Assembly: GCF_004359615.1 (NCBI RefSeq)
Contig: NZ_SCWA01000003.1
Coordinates: forward strand, 1 to 64,000
From: Macrococcus brunensis
GTDB taxonomy: Bacteria > Bacillota > Bacilli > Staphylococcales > Staphylococcaceae
DNA: 64,000 nt
Direction of reading: 5' to 3'
The notes below the pieces were generated by a model that was not told the DNA's origin, did not search any database, and saw only the letters and a program-made list of their open reading frames with translations. The first letter of the stretch is position 1. Each line of letters opens with the position of its first letter. Both the position numbers and the translations under genes were made by a program. Of the stretch, positions 22,787 to 32,953 are shown piece after piece.

Positions 22787-23659
22787 CTATTTCTGACAAT
22801 GCGTGCAGTAGTGGGTGTTGCGTCCGGCAATGACTGCCTTCTCTACTTCACGACCACATGTCCCACACGTCTGTCTGCCATATATTTTGAACCGGGTCTG
22901 CATCTGGCCACTTTCGCCTTCAACGTTACGATAGCTCGATATAGACGAGCCGCCGTAACGAATTCCTTCTTCAAGACTTGCTACTAGCGCCTTAAAAAGT
23001 CTGCGCTGTTCATCTTCCGTCATGTCTTTCACCAGTCGATGAGGATTAATAGCTGCTGTATGCAGACCTTCACACGCATAGATATTGCCGCAGCCACTGA
23101 TCACACTGTGATTCATGACCGCTTCCTTGATTTTCTTCTGCTGCCACTTCTTCTGCTTGAGCTGTCTGATGAAATAATCTTCAGACCCTTCTTCAAAAGG
23201 TTCGGGTGCAATCGCCATAATCTGAGCGGCATCTTCTAAGTGTTTGGCTAATCGCATCTCACCGAATCGCCTGATATCACTGTAGATCAGCTTTTTCCCT
23301 GACTGCAGTTCAAGTTCCACATGCCAGTGATTGATATAGTTTGGAATGCCGATATCGTCGATTGTATCGACCACGAAATAGGCCCCGGACATACCGAGAT
23401 GACTGATGATAAACTGTTCTCCAAATTCATTTTCAAGCGTAAAAATCAGATATTTACTTCTTCTGTCTATCGACTTAAATCTACTGCCTATGACTCGTTC
23501 TCTGAAAGATTCTAGATCGATTCCCTTTATAATTGTTTCCTTACCGGCTTCTTTGCCGATATGAACTTTGTCAGAAAAGGTCACACCGGTGATCACTTCA
23601 CCGGTGACCTTGGGTTCAAGACCTCTTTTGACATGTTCGACTTCTGGTAATTCAGGCAT
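22787..23659 (-). CDS. mutM: formamidopyrimidine-DNA glycosylase
   Basis: A base excision repair glycosylase/AP lyase of 290 residues. It starts PELPEVEHVKRGL, with catalytic Pro2 and Glu3; the helix-two-turn-helix lies in the middle (NHSVISGCGNIYACEGL). The C-terminal zinc finger has CGTCGREVEKAVIAGRNTHYCTHCQK. It removes 8-oxoguanine. It lies 9 bases after polA, a common repair pairing in Bacilli. Confidence 0.96.
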   Translation of the reverse strand: MPELPEVEHVKRGLEPKVTGEVITGVTFSDKVHIGKEAGKETIIKGIDLESFRERVIGSRFKSIDRRSKYLIFTLENEFGEQFIISHLGMSGAYFVVDTIDDIGIPNYINHWHVELELQSGKKLIYSDIRRFGEMRLAKHLEDAAQIMAIAPEPFEEGSEDYFIRQLKQKKWQQKKIKEAVMNHSVISGCGNIYACEGLHTAAINPHRLVKDMTEDEQRRLFKALVASLEEGIRYGGSSISSYRNVEGESGQMQTRFKIYGRQTCGTCGREVEKAVIAGRNTHYCTHCQK

Positions 23660-23668
23660 AACTTCCTC

Positions 23669-26269
23669 CTACTTCGCTTCATACCACGACTGACCGTAAT
23701 TAGATTCCACTAATAACGGCACGTTCAGTTCTAGTGCGTGCTCCATGATATCTTTCACAAACAAGCTGAACGCTTCTATCTCTTCTTCTGGTACTTCAAA
23801 GATCAGCTCATCGTGTACTTGCAGTAACAACTCTGCTTTAAAATCAGTGTTCTTCACTTCTCTCGCGTAATTCACCATCGCAAGTTTAATGATATCAGCA
23901 GCACTACCTTGAATCGGCGTGTTCATAGCTGTACGTTCTGCAAAGCCACGCGTATTAAAATTACGTGCATTGATGTCCGGAATATAACGGCGGCGATTGA
24001 GCAGTGTTGAGACATAGCCATCTCGTTTTGCTTCTAAAATAATATCGTCCATATATTGCTTAACATTCGGGAAGCTCGTTAAGTAATTATCGATAAAGCG
24101 GGCAGCAGCCGGACGTGAAATACCGAGTGACTGACTGAGACCATAATCACTGATACCGTAGACGATACCGAAGTTGACCGCTTTCGCCTGACGTCTCATA
24201 TCCGCATCGACCTCGTCCTTTTCCACATCAAATACTTCCATCGCTGTCTTCGTATGAATATCGATACCATGATTAAAGGCTTCCATCATACTCTTATCTT
24301 CTGTGATATGAGCGAGGACACGCAGTTCAATCTGTGAATAGTCCGCTGCAAAGATCACCCAGCCTGGTTTCGAAGCAGTAAACGCTTTTCTGATTTTGCG
24401 CCCTTCTTCTAAGCGGATTGGAATGTTCTGCAGATTCGGTTCGACTGAAGAGAGACGGCCTGTCTGTGCGAGCACCTGATTGAAGCGTGTATGAATCTTG
24501 CCATCTTCAGCAATCATTTTCTGCAGTCCTTCGACATAAGTCGACTGCAGCTTTGCGAGCTGTCTGTAGTCCAAGATGGCCGGAATAATGTCGTGCTTGG
24601 TTCTTAAACCTTCTAAGACATCAACCGCTGTTGAATAACCCGTCTTCGTCTTTTTAGCAGCCGGCAGACCAAGCTCTTCAAATAAAATGACACCCAGCTG
24701 TTTCGGCGAGTTAATATTGAATTCGTGGCCGGCGAGTTCATAAATACGATTCATCAGCTCATCGATACGTGCTTTCAGTTCACCCTGCATGTCGATCAGT
24801 GCCTGTCTGTCTACTGTAATACCGCGATACTCCATTTCCGCTAAGACAAGTGATAACGGCAGCTCCAGTTCATCATGCAGCTTCAGCTGTTCATTATTCT
24901 CGAGCTCTTTTTTCATGATATCGGTCAGCTGATGTATGGTCATCGCCTGTCTGCCGAAATAATCAAAGAGTGTCTTCCTATCTGGAATTGCCATTTTAGC
25001 GCCTTTACCGAAGATCTGTTCATTATTCGGCATGACCATTCCGTGCAGCGCGGCCGTCTCTGCAACGTCAACGATAGTCTTCGATGGATCAAGCAGATAG
25101 CTTGCCAGCATAACATCAAAATGAATATTCTGCACATTGACACCTAAACGCTTCAAAAGTACAGCCGTTTTCTTCGCATCGAAGACATTCTTCTGGTCAG
25201 GACCTTCCAGGTATGCTACGAGCGCATCCGGCAGTTCATCAGATGATGTCACAAAAATCTTCTCGCCATCTGTCACAGCAATCGGCAGAATTTCGTTGAC
25301 TAAGTAATTATCTTTGAAGCAGTCGATAAATAGTGACGTAGCCCCTGTAAGATCAATAGCATCAAACTGGTCTGTCAGTTCAAGCGCCTTCTGTTCGATG
25401 ACAGGTGCTGTATCCATCTGGTCAAGCATCTGTTTGAATTCGAGTTCCTTGAAAAGCTCAATTTTGTCGTCATTGCTTTCTGCGGACAATTTGACATCTT
25501 CCAGATGAATTTCTATCGGTGCATGGACTTCTATCGTCGCAAGCTGCTTACTCATCAGTGCATCTGCCTGATAAGTCGTTAAGTTCTCATGCAGCTTCTT
25601 GCCTTTAATCTCATCTAAGTGGCTGATCACTTCTTCTACTGTGCCGTATTCAAGCAGCAGTTTGACTGCAGTTTTCTCACCGATGCCCGGTACACCCGGA
25701 ATATTATCTGATTTATCGCCCATCAGACCTTTTAAGTCGATGATTTTATCAGGACCAAAACCATACTGTGCATGGACAAATTCAGGTGTATAGTGATCGA
25801 TATCTGTAACACCCTTTTTAGTGTAATAGACAGATACAGAGTCGTTGACAAGCTGTGTCAAGTCACGGTCACCCGTGATAATAATCGTCTGCATCTTCTT
25901 TTCAGTCGCTTCACGAGCCAGCGTGCCGATGATGTCATCCGCTTCATAATTTTCAAGCTCATAGTGTTTGATGTGATAGGCATCGACCAGCTTTCTGATC
26001 AGCGGGAACTGTTCACTTAGTTCCGGCGGTGTCTTCTGACGTCCACCTTTGTAGTCGCCATATGTAGAGTGACGGAAAGTCGTCTTCCCTGCATCGAATG
26101 CCACTAAGAAGTGAGTCGGTGCCTCATCTTTAAGTATTTTTTCAAGCAGTAAAGTAAATCCGTATACCGCATTCGTATGAATACCCGCGCGGTTACTTAA
26201 GAGCGGCAGTGCATAGAAAGCACGAAATGCCAGGCTGTTACCGTCTATTAAAATCAATTTTTCAGTCAT
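23669..26269 (-). CDS. polA: DNA polymerase I
   Basis: A protein of 866 residues. The N-terminal 5'-3' exonuclease (about 1-290) has LIDGNSLAFRAFYAL, DYKGGRQKTPPEL, NYEADDIIGTLA and VPGIGEKTA. The middle 3'-5' exonuclease-like domain lacks clear acidic active-site motifs, as in other Bacilli. The polymerase domain has motif A DYSQIELRVLAHI, motif B RRQAKAVNFGIVYG and motif C QVHDELIFEVP. It fills gaps and removes RNA primers. First gene of polA-mutM-coaE. Confidence 0.97.
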   Translation of the reverse strand: MTEKLILIDGNSLAFRAFYALPLLSNRAGIHTNAVYGFTLLLEKILKDEAPTHFLVAFDAGKTTFRHSTYGDYKGGRQKTPPELSEQFPLIRKLVDAYHIKHYELENYEADDIIGTLAREATEKKMQTIIITGDRDLTQLVNDSVSVYYTKKGVTDIDHYTPEFVHAQYGFGPDKIIDLKGLMGDKSDNIPGVPGIGEKTAVKLLLEYGTVEEVISHLDEIKGKKLHENLTTYQADALMSKQLATIEVHAPIEIHLEDVKLSAESNDDKIELFKELEFKQMLDQMDTAPVIEQKALELTDQFDAIDLTGATSLFIDCFKDNYLVNEILPIAVTDGEKIFVTSSDELPDALVAYLEGPDQKNVFDAKKTAVLLKRLGVNVQNIHFDVMLASYLLDPSKTIVDVAETAALHGMVMPNNEQIFGKGAKMAIPDRKTLFDYFGRQAMTIHQLTDIMKKELENNEQLKLHDELELPLSLVLAEMEYRGITVDRQALIDMQGELKARIDELMNRIYELAGHEFNINSPKQLGVILFEELGLPAAKKTKTGYSTAVDVLEGLRTKHDIIPAILDYRQLAKLQSTYVEGLQKMIAEDGKIHTRFNQVLAQTGRLSSVEPNLQNIPIRLEEGRKIRKAFTASKPGWVIFAADYSQIELRVLAHITEDKSMMEAFNHGIDIHTKTAMEVFDVEKDEVDADMRRQAKAVNFGIVYGISDYGLSQSLGISRPAAARFIDNYLTSFPNVKQYMDDIILEAKRDGYVSTLLNRRRYIPDINARNFNTRGFAERTAMNTPIQGSAADIIKLAMVNYAREVKNTDFKAELLLQVHDELIFEVPEEEIEAFSLFVKDIMEHALELNVPLLVESNYGQSWYEAK

Positions 26270-26317
26270 AAAGAACCTCCATCAGGTTGATACTCTTATT
26301 TTACCACAGCACAGAAA

Positions 26318-26343
26318 AAGCCACGCACTCACGTGCATGGCTT
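26318..26343 (-). terminator. terminator of phoPR
   Basis: 11-bp stem AAGCCATGCAC/GTGCGTGGCTT (one mismatch) with TTTTTC on the minus strand, overlapping the phoR stop codon. Confidence 0.75.
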
Positions 26344-28045
26344 AACTTTTTTTAAGATATACTCTGAAAGTGGAACCTTTACCCACTTCACTTTCAACTT
26401 CTATCACACCGTCAAATGCCTCGACGATATGCTTGACGATGGCCAGACCCAGTCCCGTACCGCCACTGTCTCTGCTTCTCGCTTTATCCACTCTATAAAA
26501 ACGCTCAAAAATTCGCGTCTGCTCTTCTGCTGCAATACCCATTCCTTCATCAACAACTTCCAGGATGCCCTGCCTGCCATCTTTAACAATGACTTTGATC
26601 CGTGAACCTTCCGGTGAATAGTTGATGGCGTTTGACAGCAGGTTAATGATGACTTGTTTCAGTTTGCTGGCTTCTGCCATCACAATGACGTCATGGTCAA
26701 TCATAGCTTCAATCGTTATATTCTTCTTAGTAGCAAGTGGTTCAACGACTTCAATACAGCTGAGCGCCTTATTGCTCATATTGACCGCATCGAGCATGAT
26801 ATGACTACTCTGCTCTATTTTAGAGAGTTCCAGCAGTTCACTGACAAGCCCCTGAATTCGGTTGGACTCTTTTAGAATGATATCCAGGAACATGTCCAGT
26901 GTATCGGAATCATTTTTTGCGCCGTCGAGCAGCGTTTCAGAGAATCCTTTTATAGAAGTGATAGGAGTCTTCAGTTCATGAGAGACATTGGCTACAAAGT
27001 CTTTTCGCATCTGTTCCAGTGACTTCAGCTTCGTGATATCATGCAGAACGACAACGACACCTTCCAGTTTGCGGCGACGTCTTGATAATACCGGCACAAC
27101 AGCCGCATCGAAATACTTGCGGTAGACGGTCATCTGAATATCTATCGTCTGATTGATCGGCTTCTCAGAGATGATAGCTTCTTTGATCATCTGTTTAACT
27201 GACGCGAAATGAATCACTTCTTCAAAATGTCCGGAAAGTATCTGCTGACCTTTATTAAAGGTTTCATTGTAGTTATCATTGACGATAACAACCTGTCCCT
27301 TCTTATCGATCATCAAAATAGCAGAAGGGATGTTTTCAAGGGTCGTCTCCAGCCTGTTACGCTGCAGTTTCTGCTCATTGTTCAATGTCTGGAGTGTCCG
27401 TGCGAGTCGATTAGTACTGATGTAAAGTTCTTTCGTTTCAGTGACACTGCTTTCCGGCACACGGACTTTATAATTACCTTCTGTCAGTAATCTCGATGCA
27501 TAGGTCACTTCTCTGATCGGTGCTATATAAGTCCGGTTGATGTATCTCGCTATAAAGAAGATGACCGGAATTGCAGTTGCCAGTGTCAGAAGCATGTACT
27601 GCCAGATGGTTTTTGTCAGACTTTCCAGATTGGTCAATCTGTCTATAAGAAAAATGGTATAGCCTTCTTTTCTATAGATCAGCATGGCATCGCTGCTATC
27701 ACCTTGAAAACGGTAAAAATCAGAAGCCCCGCTGTTGATCCATGGCGCCATCACTTTTTCAATCTGTTCATCATCTATTGTGTCGCTTTTAAAAAGCGTC
27801 TTTTCACCTTTTTGTATCCAGACTTTTTTGAGTGATACTTTATCATAGTCTCTGATTTTCTGGAGATACTGGTCTTCATTTTTTAAGACTTCTATTAATC
27901 GCTCAGCCTGGCGTTCTAATTCTGCTTCCTTCGTTTTACTGATTTGTTCGCCTAAAATATTGGACAGGAAAAAGCCGATCAGCAGAAAACTTAAAATCAT
28001 CAAGGCAACGAGCGAGGTAAAAAGTCGGTTTGTGAAACTTCTCAT
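26342..28045 (-). CDS. phoR: sensor histidine kinase PhoR
   Basis: A membrane kinase of 567 residues. It has a first membrane segment at about 8-30, an extracellular domain of about 115 residues, a second membrane segment near 145-165, HAMP, a PAS domain ([19 protein letters not shown]) and HisKA with the phospho-accepting His in [17 protein letters not shown]. HATPase_c follows, with the N box [12 protein letters not shown]1 VDEGMGI and G2 [12 protein letters not shown]. It senses phosphate limitation with PhoP. It overlaps phoP by four bases. Confidence 0.92.
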   Translation of the reverse strand: MRSFTNRLFTSLVALMILSFLLIGFFLSNILGEQISKTKEAELERQAERLIEVLKNEDQYLQKIRDYDKVSLKKVWIQKGEKTLFKSDTIDDEQIEKVMAPWINSGASDFYRFQGDSSDAMLIYRKEGYTIFLIDRLTNLESLTKTIWQYMLLTLATAIPVIFFIARYINRTYIAPIREVTYASRLLTEGNYKVRVPESSVTETKELYISTNRLARTLQTLNNEQKLQRNRLETTLENIPSAILMIDKKGQVVIVNDNYNETFNKGQQILSGHFEEVIHFASVKQMIKEAIISEKPINQTIDIQMTVYRKYFDAAVVPVLSRRRRKLEGVVVVLHDITKLKSLEQMRKDFVANVSHELKTPITSIKGFSETLLDGAKNDSDTLDMFLDIILKESNRIQGLVSELLELSKIEQSSHIMLDAVNMSNKALSCIEVVEPLATKKNITIEAMIDHDVIVMAEASKLKQVIINLLSNAINYSPEGSRIKVIVKDGRQGILEVVDEGMGIAAEEQTRIFERFYRVDKARSRDSGGTGLGLAIVKHIVEAFDGVIEVESEVGKGSTFRVYLKKS

Positions 28046-28752
28046 ATTGAACGAGGGTTCTCCAGCTTATAGCCGAGTCCACGTACGGTCTTAATATATT
28101 GCGGCTGTTTCGGATTCTCTTCAATCTTCTCTCTTAAATGACTGATATGTACATCGACAATTCGCGAGTCACCCGCAAACTCATAGTTCCAGACAGAATT
28201 CAGCATATGTTCACGTGTGATAACGCGTCCCTGCCGTTCAATCAGATAAATCAATAGTTCAAATTCTTTAGGTGTCAGATCTAATAACTCATTGTTTCGG
28301 TAAGCTTCAAAATGTTCAGGCAAGATTTTCAGTTTACCGATATTGATTTCTTTACTTTGTCTGATATCCATCTGCTGTTCATTGACAACCGTACGTCTTA
28401 ATATCGCTTTAACACGCGCCACGACTTCTCTTGGAGAAAAGGGTTTCGTCATATAGTCGTCGGCACCCAGTTCAAGCCCGAGCACTTTATCAAATTCATC
28501 ATCTTTTGCTGTCAGCATCAGAATCGGAATCTGATTCTTTTCGTTACGAATGGACTTACAGACTTCTACGCCGTCCATTTTAGGTAACATCAAATCAAGC
28601 ACCAGTAAATCCGGTCGTTCTGTAAAAACTTTCTCGAGTCCTTCTTCTCCGTCAAAAGCAGTTTCCACTTCGAATCCTGCCTGCTGTAAATTATATTTCA
28701 ACAGTGTCACGATTGATTGCTCATCGTCAACAACTAGTATTTTCTGTGCCAT
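28042..28752 (-). CDS. phoP: response regulator PhoP, OmpR family
   Basis: A protein of 236 residues. The receiver domain has acidic DDE near 9-11, phospho-accepting Asp in LLVLDLMLPKMDG near 53, and Lys in MTKPFSPREVVAR. The winged-helix DNA-binding domain follows (LTPKEFELLIYLIERQGRVITREHMLNSVW, RIVDVHISHLREKIE). Paired with PhoR for control of the phosphate regulon; adjacency to polA-mutM and to icd-citZ is usual in Bacilli. The start at ATG 28752 follows GGAGGTAGTGA. Confidence 0.94.
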   Translation of the reverse strand: MAQKILVVDDEQSIVTLLKYNLQQAGFEVETAFDGEEGLEKVFTERPDLLVLDLMLPKMDGVEVCKSIRNEKNQIPILMLTAKDDEFDKVLGLELGADDYMTKPFSPREVVARVKAILRRTVVNEQQMDIRQSKEINIGKLKILPEHFEAYRNNELLDLTPKEFELLIYLIERQGRVITREHMLNSVWNYEFAGDSRIVDVHISHLREKIEENPKQPQYIKTVRGLGYKLENPRSI

Positions 28753-28887
28753 TCACTACCTCCAGATGATATGTCTCTTATATTATATATGAAGTCGATT
28801 TATTAAGGCTATATTTAATCAATAAACTTCAACTGCCGGTAATAAAATTTACAAAATATTTATATTTCAGATATAGCCATAAAAAAT

Positions 28888-28907
28888 AAGCCGCTGTTAC
28901 ACGGCTT
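28888..28907 (-). terminator. terminator of citZ-icd
   Basis: Six-bp GC-containing stem AAGCCG/CGGCTT, followed by ATTTTTT on the minus strand, just after the icd stop. Confidence 0.7.
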
Positions 28908-28914
28908 ACTTGAT

Positions 28915-30177
28915 TTACATATTTTTAATCAGTTCATCAGCAAACTCTGAACATTTCACTTCTGTCGCACCGTCCATTAAACGGGCAAAGTCATATGTGA
29001 CCACTTTAGATGCAATGGTTTTTTCCATTGATTTAGTAATCAGTTCGCCCGCTTCTTTCCAGCCGAGGTGATCCAGCATCAGCACACCACTTAGGATGAC
29101 TGATGACGGATTAACTTTATCAAGACCTGCATACTTCGGCGCCGTACCGTGAGTCGCTTCAAAGATTGCATGACCTGTCTCATAGTTGATATTAGCACCC
29201 GGTGCAATACCGATACCGCCTACTTGAGCAGCGAGTGCATCAGAGATGTAATCACCGTTTAAGTTCATAGTTGCAACAACATCAAATTCAGCGGGACGTG
29301 TCAGAATCTGCTGCAGGAAGATATCTGCAATTGAATCTTTAATCAGTAATTTGCCGCTGTTTACTGCTTCTTCCTGTGCTTTTTCTGCTGCTTCTTTACC
29401 TTCTGATTCAACCAGTTTATCGTACTGTGCCCAAGTGAAGACTTTGTCGCCAAATTCACGTTCAGCTAAATCATAACCCCACTGTTTAAATGCACCTTCT
29501 GTGAACTTCATGATGTTCCCTTTATGAACCAGTGTCAGAGACTTACGTCCTTGGTCTAATGCATAATTGATGGCAGCACGGACTAAACGCTCAGTTCCTT
29601 CTTTAGAGACCGGTTTGATACCGATACCTGATGTTTCCGGGAAACGGATGTTTTTAGCGCCCATTTCATTCTGCAGGAAGTCAATGACTTTCTTGACATC
29701 ATCTGATCCTTCTTTATATTCGATTCCTGCATAGATGTCTTCTGTATTCTCACGGAAGATGACCATATCTGTATCTTCCGGACGTTTAACTGGAGAAGGT
29801 ACCCCTTCAAAGTAACGGACAGGACGCAGGCAGACGAATAAATCAAGTTCTTGACGTAATGCGACGTTCAGTGAGCGAATACCTCCACCGATCGGCGTTG
29901 TCAGAGGTCCTTTAATCGCGATTAAATATTCATCAATTGTATCAAGTGTTTCCTGCGGCAGCCACTCACCTGTCGTATCGAATGCTTTTTGACCCGCTAG
30001 GACTTCTTTCCATTCAATTTTCTTTTCACCGTTATAGGCTTTTTCTACAGCTGCATCAAGCACACGGCTTGCTGCATGCCAGATATCCGGGCCTGTGCCA
30101 TCACCAATAATGAATGGGACAACAGGATTGTTCGGTACATTTAATGTTCCGTTAGAATTCGTAATTTTTTCAGCCAT
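28915..30177 (-). CDS. icd: isocitrate dehydrogenase (NADP)
   Basis: A protein of 420 residues. The substrate-binding serine lies in [13 protein letters not shown], with Arg-rich [14 protein letters not shown]; the metal site is in [28 protein letters not shown], and [17 protein letters not shown] is the NADP-type cofactor loop. It converts isocitrate to 2-oxoglutarate in the TCA cycle. It follows citZ by 20 bases as an operon. Confidence 0.97.
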   Translation of the reverse strand: MAEKITNSNGTLNVPNNPVVPFIIGDGTGPDIWHAASRVLDAAVEKAYNGEKKIEWKEVLAGQKAFDTTGEWLPQETLDTIDEYLIAIKGPLTTPIGGGIRSLNVALRQELDLFVCLRPVRYFEGVPSPVKRPEDTDMVIFRENTEDIYAGIEYKEGSDDVKKVIDFLQNEMGAKNIRFPETSGIGIKPVSKEGTERLVRAAINYALDQGRKSLTLVHKGNIMKFTEGAFKQWGYDLAEREFGDKVFTWAQYDKLVESEGKEAAEKAQEEAVNSGKLLIKDSIADIFLQQILTRPAEFDVVATMNLNGDYISDALAAQVGGIGIAPGANINYETGHAIFEATHGTAPKYAGLDKVNPSSVILSGVLMLDHLGWKEAGELITKSMEKTIASKVVTYDFARLMDGATEVKCSEFADELIKNM

Positions 30178-30197
30178 GATAATCCTCCTATAATTGA

Positions 30198-31319
30198 TTA
30201 TTTTCGTTCAGATACAGGGACATATTTACGTCCAACTTCACCGACATACTCTGCACGAGGGCGGATGATGCGGTTATTTTCGTACTGCTCAAGAATATGC
30301 GCTAACCAGCCGGAGACTCGTGATACTGCGAAGATCGGTGTAAATAAATCATGTTCAATGCCCATTGAGTGGTAAACCGTTGCTGAATAGAAGTCAACGT
30401 TTGGCAGTAAGCCTTTTTTCTCTTCCAGTATTTCAGCGATGCGAACAGACATATCGTATAATTCTTTCTGCCCTGTCTCATCTGTAATACGACGTGACAT
30501 CTCTTTCAAGTACTTCGCACGAGGATCGCCTTCTTTGTAGACGCGATGACCGAAGCCCATGATTTTTTCTTTATTATCAATTTTTTTCTGAATATAAGAT
30601 TCCACATTTTCCATAGACCCGATTTCACTGAGCATTTTCATGACCTGCTCATTGGCACCGCCGTGAAGAGGTCCTTTTAAAGCGCCGGCTGCTGCTGTCA
30701 CGCCTGAGTACATATCTGTTAAAGTCGAAACGCAGACACGTGCAGTAAATGTAGATGCGTTCAGTTCATGATCCGCATGAAGAATAAGTGCTTTATTAAA
30801 TGCCTCTTCCTGCACGTCTGTCGGTACTTCACCGAACAGCATATAAAGGAAGTTCGCTGCATAGCTCAGCTCTGCTTTAGGTTTCAGTGGCTCTTTACCT
30901 TGACGGACACGCGCAAATGCTGCAACCAGTGATGCCACTTTCGCCTGAATACGAGTCGCTTTATTGAAATGTGCTTCATCATTGAACTCTTCAGCACGCG
31001 GATCAAAGTGAGCCAGATAACTAAGTGATGTTCTTAATCCTGTCATCGGATGAACATGGTCTGCTGCATAATCTTCAAAGTGTTCATAGATGCGTGGATT
31101 TAACTCCATATTTTCAAGTAACTGCGCTTTGAATTCTTCCAACTCTTGCTCGTTTGGTAATCTGAAGTGCCATAATAAAAAGATAACTTCTTCAAACTTA
31201 GCATTTTCAGTCAGATCATCGATATCATAACCTGCATATGTTAACTGCTGTCCAACGATAGAACTTACTTTCGTCTCAGTAGCAAGGACGCCTTCTAAAC
31301 CTCTGATTACATCTGCCAT
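30198..31319 (-). CDS. citZ: citrate synthase
   Basis: A protein of 373 residues, the Gram-positive dimeric type. The catalytic His residues are in [18 protein letters not shown] and [20 protein letters not shown], and the catalytic Asp lies in [16 protein letters not shown]. It condenses oxaloacetate with acetyl-CoA. First gene of citZ-icd. A perfect cre site overlaps the -35 box of its promoter, so CcpA repression is expected. Confidence 0.97.
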   Translation of the reverse strand: MADVIRGLEGVLATETKVSSIVGQQLTYAGYDIDDLTENAKFEEVIFLLWHFRLPNEQELEEFKAQLLENMELNPRIYEHFEDYAADHVHPMTGLRTSLSYLAHFDPRAEEFNDEAHFNKATRIQAKVASLVAAFARVRQGKEPLKPKAELSYAANFLYMLFGEVPTDVQEEAFNKALILHADHELNASTFTARVCVSTLTDMYSGVTAAAGALKGPLHGGANEQVMKMLSEIGSMENVESYIQKKIDNKEKIMGFGHRVYKEGDPRAKYLKEMSRRITDETGQKELYDMSVRIAEILEEKKGLLPNVDFYSATVYHSMGIEHDLFTPIFAVSRVSGWLAHILEQYENNRIIRPRAEYVGEVGRKYVPVSERK

Positions 31320-31376
31320 ATTATAGTCCCCTTTACATCTTATATTCGTACTCTTTCGAAATTACTTTACATGATT

Positions 31377-31405
31377 ATTATACAGAAACCAGTCAGATAT
31401 GTGAA
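31377..31405 (-). promoter_or_regulatory. sigma-A promoter of citZ
   Basis: TTCACA at 31405-31400, 17-base spacer, TATAAT at 31382-31377 (minus strand), about 60 bases before the citZ start. Confidence 0.7.
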
Positions 31406-31414
31406 CGTTTTCAA
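31399..31414. promoter_or_regulatory. cre (CcpA) site in the citZ promoter
   Basis: ATGTGAACGTTTTCAA matches the consensus WTGNNARCGNWWWCAW at all 16 positions and covers the citZ -35 box. The divergent permease promoter lies about 65 bases away and could also be affected. Confidence 0.8.
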
Positions 31415-31477
31415 TACTTTGATATTATTTATTGCTAGCTATAAGTTTTACTTATGAAATCGCATTCAAAAATTTTC

Positions 31478-31506
31478 TTGCAATTTAGAATATTTCGTTA
31501 TATGCT
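31478..31506 (+). promoter_or_regulatory. probable sigma-A promoter of the amino-acid permease
   Basis: TTGCAA at 31478-31483, 17-base spacer, TATGCT at 31501-31506, about 50 bases before the start codon. Confidence 0.5.
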
Positions 31507-31557
31507 TTTGGAGATTAAAACGTTATATTATTTCAAAACTAGAAAAGGGGAAATATT

Positions 31558-32916
31558 ATGGATAATAATCTTCAGAGAACATTAACGAATCGTCATATCC
31601 AGCTGATCGCGATCGGGGGCGCGATTGGTACCGGGTTATTCCTTGGAGCTGGAAAATCCATTCACTTTGCAGGTCCGTCAATTCTGCTGACTTACGGAAT
31701 TTTAGGAATTATCTTCTTTTTGTTTATGAGACTGCTAGGAGAGTTATTACTTTCTAACCTGAACTATCATTCATTTACAGACATCACTAAAGATTACTTA
31801 GGTGAATTTGCAGGTTATATGACAGGCTGGACTTACTGGTTCTGCTGGATTGTTACAGGGATGGCCGAAGTAACAGCTGTTGCACAGTTTATCAACTTCT
31901 GGTGGCCGGACTTTCCGACCTGGTTATCGGCACTGATCACCATTCTTTTCTTAATGACTTTAAACTTATTAACAGCTAAATTATTCGGTGAACTTGAATT
32001 CTGGTTCGCTATCATTAAAGTTATTACCATCATCGCACTGATTTTAGTCGGTATTTTCTTAATCATCATTCAGTTTAAAACACCATTCGGTCATGCATCA
32101 CTTACTCACTTATGGAGTCACGGCGGCTGGTTCCCGAACGGAATCAACGGCTTCCTGCTCAGCTTCCAGATGGCAGTCTTCAGTTTTGTCGGAATTGAGT
32201 TAATCGGTGTAACAGCCGGTGAAGCGCAGGATCCAGAAAAAACGTTACCAAAAGCAATCAACAATGTACCGATTCGTATCATCTTATTCTACGTGGGTGC
32301 TTTAACCATTATCATGAGTATCACGCCTTGGGATCAGATCAATCCAGAACTCAGCCCATTCGTTGAGCTCTTCAAAATGATTGGTATTGTCTTTGCAGCA
32401 AGCTTAATTAACTTCGTTGTTATCACATCTGCTTCTTCATCTTGTAACAGTGGTATCTTCTCAAACAGCCGTATGTTATACGGCTTAAGTAAACACTACG
32501 CAAAAGGAACAGGCTTCTTTGAAAAGACAAACAAAACAGGCGTTCCTGCTAATGCAGTTATTTTCTCTAGTGCATTACTTTTAATCTCTGTATTACTGAA
32601 CTACATGATTCCGAATGCTTCACAAGTATTCACACTCGTGACAACACTCGCAACTGTATTCTTCATTGTTGTGTGGTCACTGATCACGATTTCTTATATG
32701 GTCTATCTAAAGAGACGCCCAGACTTACATCAGGCTTCTAAGTTCAAGACACCTGGTGGTATGGCGACTGCCGTCGTACTGTTAGCTTTCTTCATCTTCA
32801 TGTTTGCGCTGCTCTTCATGGCGCCTGACACAAGAATCGGCGTTGCGCTTACACCACTCTGGTTCGTACTGATTTTCCTGATGTATCGTTTTGATATGAA
32901 AGGTAAAAAAGCTTAA
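31558..32916 (+). CDS. amino-acid permease, AAT/APC family (CycA-like)
   Basis: A membrane transporter of 452 residues with 12 hydrophobic segments. It begins NRHIQLIAIGGAIGTGLFLGAGKSIHFAGPSI, then GWTYWFCWIVTGMAEVTAVAQF, closest in pattern to D-serine/D-alanine/glycine (CycA) permeases. The TGMAE motif favours small neutral amino acids, but the substrate is inferred. It starts behind AAAAGGGG, is monocistronic, divergent from citZ, and ends at a perfect terminator shared with pyk. Confidence 0.82.
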   Translation: MDNNLQRTLTNRHIQLIAIGGAIGTGLFLGAGKSIHFAGPSILLTYGILGIIFFLFMRLLGELLLSNLNYHSFTDITKDYLGEFAGYMTGWTYWFCWIVTGMAEVTAVAQFINFWWPDFPTWLSALITILFLMTLNLLTAKLFGELEFWFAIIKVITIIALILVGIFLIIIQFKTPFGHASLTHLWSHGGWFPNGINGFLLSFQMAVFSFVGIELIGVTAGEAQDPEKTLPKAINNVPIRIILFYVGALTIIMSITPWDQINPELSPFVELFKMIGIVFAASLINFVVITSASSSCNSGIFSNSRMLYGLSKHYAKGTGFFEKTNKTGVPANAVIFSSALLLISVLLNYMIPNASQVFTLVTTLATVFFIVVWSLITISYMVYLKRRPDLHQASKFKTPGGMATAVVLLAFFIFMFALLFMAPDTRIGVALTPLWFVLIFLMYRFDMKGKKA

Positions 32917-32953
32917 AAAAAGAAGCTCATCCGAGGGATGAGCTTCTTTTTTT
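32915..32953. terminator. bidirectional terminator between the permease and pyk
   Basis: Perfect 18-bp stem (AAAAAAAGAAGCTCATCC) around the loop GAG, with A and T tracts at the ends. Confidence 0.92.

Noticed and set aside
28802-28825. Third TTAAG-like direct repeat near phoP
   Set aside because: TTAAG and TTTAA are present with six bases between, but the second half-site is mismatched and flanks do not resemble the two elements at 2.1 and 6.0 kb.
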